From assembly GCA_012963565.1 (NCBI GenBank), contig DTVJ01000010.1, forward strand, positions 1 to 12,503: a stretch of 12,503 bases of DNA. Reading direction: 5' to 3'. The stretch's first letter is position 1. Each line of letters starts with the position of its first letter. Below are positions 7,451-12,503 of the stretch, piece after piece. The stretch comes from Piscirickettsiaceae bacterium (GTDB lineage: Bacteria; Pseudomonadota; Gammaproteobacteria; PS1; Pseudothioglobaceae). The notes under the pieces were generated by a model. It was not told where the DNA came from and did not search any database. It was given only the letters and a program-made list of their open reading frames with translations. The position numbers and the translations under genes are program-made.

Positions 7451-7626
7451 AATCCCTCGACCAGATACGACAAACTACCCAAAAGTAAATACACCACACT
7501 GGTTATCACTAGGGTGGCAGCAATCACTCTTGCTAAAGCAAGGTTCCTGCCTAGGATGCGGTTATTAACAAACCACACAACATAGCCAATAATAAAAGCG
7601 ATAATTAAGATTCTAATTAAAAACAT
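7447..7626 (-). CDS. Small two-helix membrane protein downstream of uvrC
   Basis: A 59-codon open frame starting MFLIRILIIAF and ending SLSYLVEGF. Two hydrophobic segments, about residues 2-19 and 34-53, flank a short polar loop with NNRILGRN, so it is predicted to be an inner-membrane helical hairpin. Positive residues in the loop suggest the loop is cytosolic and both ends are periplasmic; that is inference. The ATG at 7624-7626 has an AGGGA Shine-Dalgarno at 7636-7640 (nine-base spacing), right after the uvrC stop, and the gene lies 17 bp behind uvrC on the same strand. A well-placed ribosome site and strongly membrane-like composition support a real gene. Its TAA shares a TTAA with the stop of the convergent HAD gene. 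I do not recognise the family. Confidence 0.7.
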   Translation of the reverse strand: MFLIRILIIAFIIGYVVWFVNNRILGRNLALARVIAATLVITSVVYLLLGSLSYLVEGF

Positions 7627-7635
7627 GGTTAAGCT

Positions 7636-7640
7636 TCCCT
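7636..7640 (-). promoter_or_regulatory. Shine-Dalgarno of the small membrane protein
   Basis: AGGGA in the leftward strand lies three bases past the uvrC stop codon and nine bases before ATG 7626. It is one of the better ribosome sites in the window and is the main non-coding evidence that the 59-residue frame is translated. Confidence 0.6.
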
Positions 7641-7643
7641 GAT

Positions 7644-9434
7644 TTATTTTCTAAAACTTTCAACTATTTTAGTCGCTAATGTCAAGTTGATGCCGTTGAC
7701 TTTTTGCAACTCATCGCTACTTGCTTTTTGAATCTCTTGCAAACCACCAAAATAATTAAGCAGCGCTGTTCTACGTAATTTTCCCACACCTTTAATAGAT
7801 TCAAGCGGTGAAGTTTGACGCTTTTTAGCACGTTTTTTGCGATGATGTTTAATTGCAAATCGGTGTGATTCATCACGGATATGATTAACCAACATTAAAG
7901 CCTGATCAAATGGCGAAAGATTAATTTTTTTGGTTTTACCATTCTCGATCATAATCAAAGTTTCAAGGCCAACCTTTCTACCCTCGCCCTTTGCCACTCC
8001 CACCAGTTGGATGCTGTCAATACCAATAGAATCCATTACCATGATCGCTTGATTAAGCTGACCCAAACCCCCGTCAATAAACACCACATCGGGCAAAGTC
8101 TTGTTATCTTTTAATAGCCGTGAATAGCGCCGATATACTGCTTGATTCATGGCCGCGTAGTCATCACCCGGTGTAATATTTTTAATATTAAATTGACGAT
8201 ATTTACTAACCTTAGGCAAGCCTTTTTCAAACACCACACAAGAGGCAGTAGTTGCCTCACCCATGGTATGACTAATATCAAAACATTCCATATAATTAGG
8301 CAGTGACTTCAAGTTTAGAGTTTTTTGTAATTGTGAGAGTTGTGAAAGTTTGGTGAATTTTGAAATCAAATGCTGTTTTAAATTCTCCTCGGCTGTTAGA
8401 GATGCAATCTTTAAAAAGTGGCGCTTATTCTTTTGTGGCGCATCAATGATTTGAGTCAATAAAGCTGAAGCAATTAGACTTTTATCCTCGAGTTTTTCAC
8501 TTACCAGCAATTGCTTCGGTGTGTCTTTACCTAAATAGTACAAGGGTAAAAATGCAGATAACACCACCTTAGATGGTTTGCCTTTAGCATGTTTTGGGAA
8601 AATACACTCTTGTCCAATTTGCTTACCCGAACGAATAAACAACACTTCAATTGCATGAATACCATCTCGCTCAGCAATACTCACCACATCCATATTATTT
8701 ATCGATTGTGAAGTGTGTTGCTCCTGAATGGTGCGCAGTCCAATCAACTGATCTCGATAATGGGCAGCCAGCTCAAAATCCAAATCATTTGATGCCTGTT
8801 GCATCTTATCTGAGACTTCATCTAGTGTTTCCTTACCCTTGCCACTCAAAAATAATGACATCATTTTTACATCTTGAGCGTAGTTTTCATCACCAATTTT
8901 GCCTACACAAGGTGCGCTACAAAGCCCTATTTGATACTCCAAACAAGGTCTTGATCGTGAGCGATAAACACTGTTGGTGCATTGACGTACTTTAAAGATT
9001 TTTTTTAATAATGCCAAAGAATCACGCACCACATGAGCAGACGGGTATGGACCAAAAAACCGATAATTCTCATTTTTTTGACCACGGTAAAAACTCACCC
9101 TAGGATGTTTGTCATTGGTGATATAGATGTAAGGATAGCTCTTTGCATCTTTAAGCAAAATATTGTATCGTGGCTTGTATTGTTTAATCAGCTCGTTTTC
9201 TAACAATAAAGCTTGAGTTTCAGTGTCAGTAACAATCACCTCAAAATCTCTAATATTGGCAACTAAGGCTCTAGTTTTGCCATCAGTATGATTTTTATTA
9301 AAATACGTTGATACTCTTTTTTTAAGATTTTTTGCCTTGCCCACATAAATCACTTGTGTGTTCTTATCAAGCATTTGATAAACGCCTGGATAATGACTTA
9401 AATTTTTAAGTTTATCTTTAATGAGCATCTGCAT
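7644..9434 (-). CDS. uvrC: Excinuclease ABC subunit C
   Basis: UvrC makes both incisions around DNA lesions in nucleotide excision repair after UvrA/UvrB loading. At 596 residues it is near the usual length (E. coli 610). The N-terminal GIY-YIG nuclease (about 14-92) has GVY at 17-19, IYVG at 29-32, R40 and E79/N80. Four conserved cysteines follow at 152, 164, 172 and 176, the set associated with an iron-sulfur cluster in E. coli UvrC. The UVR/UvrB-binding motif lies at about 201-236. The RNase H-like 5' nuclease has its catalytic triad visible as D386 (FDISH), D454 (FIDGG) and H524 (RDESH). Tandem helix-hairpin-helix motifs lie at about 543-595 (IKGVGKLRR, VNGINLTLA). The start is ATG 9432-9434; the ATG two codons later is an alternative, and neither has a Shine-Dalgarno. 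It diverges from mlaC. Confidence 0.98.
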   Translation of the reverse strand: MQMLIKDKLKNLSHYPGVYQMLDKNTQVIYVGKAKNLKKRVSTYFNKNHTDGKTRALVANIRDFEVIVTDTETQALLLENELIKQYKPRYNILLKDAKSYPYIYITNDKHPRVSFYRGQKNENYRFFGPYPSAHVVRDSLALLKKIFKVRQCTNSVYRSRSRPCLEYQIGLCSAPCVGKIGDENYAQDVKMMSLFLSGKGKETLDEVSDKMQQASNDLDFELAAHYRDQLIGLRTIQEQHTSQSINNMDVVSIAERDGIHAIEVLFIRSGKQIGQECIFPKHAKGKPSKVVLSAFLPLYYLGKDTPKQLLVSEKLEDKSLIASALLTQIIDAPQKNKRHFLKIASLTAEENLKQHLISKFTKLSQLSQLQKTLNLKSLPNYMECFDISHTMGEATTASCVVFEKGLPKVSKYRQFNIKNITPGDDYAAMNQAVYRRYSRLLKDNKTLPDVVFIDGGLGQLNQAIMVMDSIGIDSIQLVGVAKGEGRKVGLETLIMIENGKTKKINLSPFDQALMLVNHIRDESHRFAIKHHRKKRAKKRQTSPLESIKGVGKLRRTALLNYFGGLQEIQKASSDELQKVNGINLTLATKIVESFRK

Positions 9435-9443
9435 AAAAAAGGT

Positions 9444-9464
9444 AAAATAGATGTATTCTATTTT
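9444..9464. promoter_or_regulatory. Perfect 8-bp inverted repeat between uvrC and mlaC
   Basis: AAAATAGA (9444-9451) and TCTATTTT (9457-9464) are exact reverse complements around TGTAT, occupying most of the 35-bp gap between two divergent start codons. The repeat contains -10-like hexamers both ways: TAAAAT at 9443-9448 rightward and TAGAAT at 9455-9460 leftward. No good -35 box stands at the matching distance for either. It could be a shared operator, overlapping divergent promoters, or chance in AT-rich DNA. Confidence 0.35.
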
Positions 9465-9469
9465 GACAC

Positions 9470-10135
9470 ATGAAAAAAATAATGAAGAGACTTGTAATTA
9501 TATTGGCTATTTTTCACCTGAACATTGCTTTTGCATTGAATGGCATGCCGTCTATGCCAAATCCAGTAAAAATAATGAATGACTCAGTGGCTGACATTAT
9601 TGACCCACCCAATACGGCCGCGCTTAATATTATGGTTAATGCTTTATCCTCACTCAAAGAGCTTAGGAAGCAAAACAAAGACTCTATTGAAAATGTTAAA
9701 ACTCTAATAGAAATCAAGCTATTACCTCAAATTGCCATAGAGGTTTCAACTGAGTTAGCGCTCAAGAAACACTGGCACATACTAAGCGCTCAACAAAAAT
9801 TGATTTTCCAAAAATACATTACTCAATCTCTAATTAGAGATTACGCTGGTATTTTGAGTGCATATGAAAATCTAGACACAGTTAATATTGCAGTTGACCC
9901 TAAAGTAAAGCGTAAAGACAATAAAGCCATTGTTAAGTTAATTGTTAACCTTGGCGACGACCCCAAACCCTTTAATATCACTTTAAAAATGATTAGATCT
10001 AGTAAATGGCGTGTATACGATGTTGTATTTTCAGGGGTGAGTTTGATAAAAAATTATCGAGCACAATTTAACTCACACATCAAGCGTAAAGGTATCGATA
10101 GTCTGATTGCTAAAATCATTAAAAAAATCAAATAG
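9470..10135 (+). CDS. mlaC: MlaC-type periplasmic phospholipid-binding protein
   Basis: MlaC shuttles phospholipids across the periplasm between the outer-membrane MlaA complex and the inner-membrane MlaFEDB transporter, preserving outer-membrane lipid asymmetry. The 221-residue protein (E. coli 211) has a clear signal peptide: a lysine-rich start, a hydrophobic core VIILAIFHLNI, and likely cleavage after AFA at 20-22. The family pattern follows: LLPQIAIE (84-91), HW (101-102) with LSAQQKLIFQKYI, DYAGIL (124-129), and the C-terminal KWRVYDVVFSGVSLI...YR..F at about 179-200. The start is ATG 9470-9472, with ATG 9482 (fifth codon) possible; neither has a Shine-Dalgarno. Its TAG overlaps the murA GTG by one base. 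The usual upstream mlaF, mlaE and mlaD, and the mlaB and bolA-like genes normally before murA, are absent here. Confidence 0.92.
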   Translation: MKKIMKRLVIILAIFHLNIAFALNGMPSMPNPVKIMNDSVADIIDPPNTAALNIMVNALSSLKELRKQNKDSIENVKTLIEIKLLPQIAIEVSTELALKKHWHILSAQQKLIFQKYITQSLIRDYAGILSAYENLDTVNIAVDPKVKRKDNKAIVKLIVNLGDDPKPFNITLKMIRSSKWRVYDVVFSGVSLIKNYRAQFNSHIKRKGIDSLIAKIIKKIK

Positions 10136-11394
10136 TGTACAAGCTGGTCATTCAAGGGGGGAATGCTTTAAAAGGAACTATCAAGGCTGCCGGCTCTAAA
10201 AATTCATCCCTGCCTATTTTATTTGCCTCCATTTTGGCAGATGGTCCAATCATGTTAAATAACACACCACACTTAAGTGATGTATCTACCACGCTTAGAT
10301 TGCTCATGGATATGGGTGCTGAATTCATTTTGGAATCTGATGGCGCTTTATTTGTTAACTCATCAAAACTCACTAACTTAGTAGCTGACTACAATCTGGT
10401 TAAAACCATGCGTGCTTCAATCTTGGTATTGGGACCGATGCTAGCAAAATATGGTGAAGCCAAAGTATCACTACCAGGTGGTTGTGCAATCGGAACACGT
10501 CCTGTCAATCTTCACCTTAAAGCATTAGAAGAATTAGGCGCTACCATCGAAGTTAAAAATGGTTATATTTATGCAAAGGCTAAATCTTTGATTGGTACAG
10601 AAATACACTTTGACCAAATTAGCGTAACGGCGACTGAAAATGTTCTGATGGCAGCTACTCTAGCCGAGGGAAAAACCATCATTCATAACGCCGCTCAAGA
10701 GCCAGAAATTGCTGACCTGTGTAGCTGCCTAAATAAAATGGGTGCAAAAATCTCAGGCATGGGTACCTCAACACTTAGTATTGAAGGGGTAAAAAAACTT
10801 AGCGGTGTTACTTATTCAGTTTGCTCAGATCGTATTGAGGCCGCTACCTATTTAGTGGCTGCTGCGATCACAGGTGGCTCAATTACTATTAAAAATATTC
10901 GCCACCAATCAATGCGCGCCGTTGTGGGTAAGCTCATTGAGATAGGTGCCGATATCAAAACTGAAAAAAATTCAATCACCCTTGACATGAAAGGTAAGCG
11001 ACCTAGAGCTGTCAACATCAAAACCAGTACTTATCCAAATTTCCCAACGGATATGCAAGCTCAATTTACTGCACTAAATTCCATTGCCGATGGCAGTTCT
11101 ACCATCACCGAAAATATTTTTGAAAATCGTTTCATGCATATACCTGAACTGGCACGTATGGGGGCCGACTTAACCCTAGAAGGCAACACCGTGGTTTGCA
11201 AAGGTGTAAAATCGCTAACTGGCGCGCATTTGATGGCTACTGATCTTCGAGCTTCAGCATCATTAGTATTAGCAGGATTAGCCGCCAAAGGAACTACCAC
11301 AATTGAACGTGTTTATCACTTAGATCGTGGCTATGAAACCATTGAAGAAAAATTAAAATTATTAGGCGCTCAAATTGAAAGAGTGCAAGATTAA
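10135..11394 (+). CDS. murA: UDP-N-acetylglucosamine 1-carboxyvinyltransferase
   Basis: MurA transfers enolpyruvate from PEP to UDP-GlcNAc in the cytosol, the first committed step of peptidoglycan synthesis. The 419-residue length equals that of E. coli MurA. Visible landmarks are K22 and N23 (AAGSKNSSLP), the PEP-binding loop SLPGGCAIGTRPV with the catalytic cysteine C117 (the residue targeted by fosfomycin, present here rather than the aspartate of resistant forms), R93 in TMRAS, and the general-base aspartate D306 in YPNFPTDMQAQF. Repeated beta-alpha units of the EPSP-synthase fold run throughout. The start is GTG 10135-10137, overlapping the mlaC stop as TAGTG with no Shine-Dalgarno, so coupling is likely. 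It lies 14 bp before hisG. The murA-hisG-hisD order is common in gammaproteobacteria. Confidence 0.98.
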   Translation: MYKLVIQGGNALKGTIKAAGSKNSSLPILFASILADGPIMLNNTPHLSDVSTTLRLLMDMGAEFILESDGALFVNSSKLTNLVADYNLVKTMRASILVLGPMLAKYGEAKVSLPGGCAIGTRPVNLHLKALEELGATIEVKNGYIYAKAKSLIGTEIHFDQISVTATENVLMAATLAEGKTIIHNAAQEPEIADLCSCLNKMGAKISGMGTSTLSIEGVKKLSGVTYSVCSDRIEAATYLVAAAITGGSITIKNIRHQSMRAVVGKLIEIGADIKTEKNSITLDMKGKRPRAVNIKTSTYPNFPTDMQAQFTALNSIADGSSTITENIFENRFMHIPELARMGADLTLEGNTVVCKGVKSLTGAHLMATDLRASASLVLAGLAAKGTTTIERVYHLDRGYETIEEKLKLLGAQIERVQD

Positions 11395-11408
11395 AAAATA
11401 CAAAAGTT

Positions 11409-12026
11409 ATGTTAACTATCGCATTATCTAAAGGTCGCATTCTAGAACAAACCTTACCCTTACTTAAAAAAGCAGGTCTAGAAATTGCCGATGAAGAGCT
11501 CAACTCTAGAAAACTCATTCTTGACACCAATCTTGACGATGTCAAGGTGATTGTTATTCGTGCTACTGATGTACCTGTATTTGTACAACACGGCGCTGCT
11601 GATATGGGTATTGCTGGTAAAGATGTATTGCTAGAACACGGTGCCAATGGTTTATTTGAATTATTAGATTTAGGCATTGCCAAATGTAAACTGATGGTGG
11701 CAGCAAGCGATAAAGAAAAACTAGAAAAAAATACCTTAAAAATTGCTACCAAATATGTCAATTCAGCCAAACGTTATTTTGAAGCCAAAGGCCAACAAAT
11801 TGAAATCATTAAACTATACGGTGCGATGGAACTCGCCCCTGTTGTTGGTTTAGCGCACTGTATTGTTGATCTAGTTGACACCGGTAATACCCTCAAGGCC
11901 AACGGCTTGGTACCACTTGAACACATTGAAGATATAAGTTCTCGATTGGTGGTGAACGCTGCATCATACAAAACTAAAAACACTCAAATTAAAACTTGGG
12001 TTGAAGGCATTGAGAAAAATCTATGA
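11409..12026 (+). CDS. hisG: ATP phosphoribosyltransferase, short-form catalytic subunit
   Basis: HisG condenses ATP with PRPP, the first and feedback-controlled step of histidine synthesis. This is the short form (205 residues) that lacks the C-terminal regulatory domain of the roughly 300-residue long form. Short HisG works in a complex with HisZ, a catalytically dead HisRS-like regulatory subunit, which is not in this window. Recognisable regions are the N-terminal ALSKGR (5-10), the DMGIAGKDVL segment at 65-74, LYGAMELAPVVGLA at 137-149, and the PRPP-binding loop DLVDTGNTL at 154-162. The start is ATG 11409-11411, with no Shine-Dalgarno in the 14-bp AT-rich gap after murA. Its TGA overlaps the hisD start as ATGA. 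Confidence 0.97.
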   Translation: MLTIALSKGRILEQTLPLLKKAGLEIADEELNSRKLILDTNLDDVKVIVIRATDVPVFVQHGAADMGIAGKDVLLEHGANGLFELLDLGIAKCKLMVAASDKEKLEKNTLKIATKYVNSAKRYFEAKGQQIEIIKLYGAMELAPVVGLAHCIVDLVDTGNTLKANGLVPLEHIEDISSRLVVNAASYKTKNTQIKTWVEGIEKNL

Positions 12027-12503
12027 TCGCTCAGTTATCTTCGCAACAAGCTGATTTCCAAGATAAGTTATCGGAGCTACTAGCCTGGGAGAGTGTATCG
12101 TCCACTGACGTTGCTAAAACTGTTGATGATATTATTGCTAATATTCGCGCTAATGGTGACTCTGCATTGGTTGATTATTCAATTAAGTTTGATAATGTTA
12201 ACGCCTCCAGCATGTCTGATCTAACCATTCAGTTATCAGAATTAAAGCATGCATTTGATACATTAGACGACAAAGAAAAGACTGCACTACAAACAGCAGC
12301 TGATCGTGTACGCAATTATCACGACAAGCAAAAGCAAGACACTTGGACTTACACAGAAGAGGATGGTACTGTATTAGGGCAAAAGATTACGCCACTTGAT
12401 CGTGTTGGTTTGTATGTGCCTGGCGGGAAAGCAGCCTACCCTTCATCTGTACTCATGAATGCGATTCCAGCTAAGGTAGCTGGCGTTGAAGAATTAATCA
12501 TGG
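12023..12503 (+). CDS. hisD: Histidinol dehydrogenase (3' end cut by window edge)
   Basis: HisD is the zinc-dependent, NAD-using enzyme that oxidises L-histidinol to L-histidine in two steps, the last reactions of the pathway. About 160 N-terminal codons are present of a protein that is normally about 430 residues. The visible part has the N-terminal helical region with DIIANIRANGDSAL and the strongly conserved LDRVGLYVPGG (NAD-binding side), followed by AAYPSSVLMNAIPAKVAGV. The catalytic glutamate/histidine pair and most zinc ligands lie beyond the right edge. The start is ATG 12023-12025, overlapping the hisG stop by four bases (ATGA), which suggests translational coupling. It is the last gene in the window. 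Confidence 0.96.
   Translation, partial: MIAQLSSQQADFQDKLSELLAWESVSSTDVAKTVDDIIANIRANGDSALVDYSIKFDNVNASSMSDLTIQLSELKHAFDTLDDKEKTALQTAADRVRNYHDKQKQDTWTYTEEDGTVLGQKITPLDRVGLYVPGGKAAYPSSVLMNAIPAKVAGVEELIM

Noticed and set aside
8651..8995. 114-codon plus-strand open frame
   Set aside because: Antisense to the UVR and cysteine region of uvrC; no ribosome site and no domain.
9463..9468. Perfect TTGACA (-35 consensus) just before the mlaC ATG
   Set aside because: No -10-like box follows at 16-18 bp, and a start of transcription there would fall inside mlaC; likely chance.
11294..11770. 158-codon minus-strand open frame
   Set aside because: Antisense to the end of murA and most of hisG, both certain genes; low-complexity serine- and leucine-rich product without motifs.
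1..12503. Defence system, CRISPR array, prophage or mobile element
   Set aside because: All sizeable frames resolve to housekeeping genes with normal spacing; no direct-repeat array, transposase, integrase or tRNA attachment site is seen.

Overview
The window looks like compact, AT-rich housekeeping chromosome from a gammaproteobacterium. The evidence is the gene content and order: cmk-rpsA is adjacent, mlaC-murA-hisG-hisD follow one another, UvrC, Uup and MurA are close to enterobacterial proteins, HisG is the short form, and a CcmH-type cytochrome c maturation protein is present. A marine sulfur-oxidiser of the SUP05/Thioglobus type would fit, but that is an impression from composition and synteny, not something shown here. 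No insertion sequence, phage gene, CRISPR array, rRNA or tRNA gene was found.

Layout. Positions 1-4917 are a leftward run of six genes: ccmH (4917) > yjbQ family > TPR protein > lysS > cmk > rpsA, with rpsA cut by the left edge. The first four are packed very tightly: two GTGA stop/start overlaps, then a Shine-Dalgarno sequence that overlaps a stop codon. Positions 4969-7450 run rightward: uup and an overlapping HAD-family phosphatase gene. Positions 7447-9434 run leftward: uvrC followed by a 59-residue two-helix membrane protein gene, whose stop codon shares a TTAA with the HAD gene's stop. Positions 9470-12503 run rightward: mlaC, murA, hisG and hisD, the last cut by the right edge. There are two divergent start regions (ccmH/uup, 51 bp; uvrC/mlaC, 35 bp) and one convergent junction. 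No gene-free stretch exceeds 100 bp.

How the genes work together. The leftward run is mostly translation and nucleotide supply (LysRS, CMP kinase, ribosomal protein S1), preceded by a cytochrome c maturation factor, a YjbQ protein and a soluble TPR protein. Uup is a ribosome-associated ABC-F ATPase and UvrC is the nucleotide-excision repair nuclease. MlaC (outer-membrane lipid transport) and MurA (first committed step of peptidoglycan synthesis) share a cell-envelope operon that runs into the first histidine biosynthesis genes.

No convincing new multi-gene system was found. The points most worth a second look are the small membrane protein after uvrC, the HAD protein that resembles the front half of HAD-UbiA fusion proteins, the shortened mla locus, the isolated ccmH with its overlapping partners, and two perfect inverted repeats in intergenic DNA.
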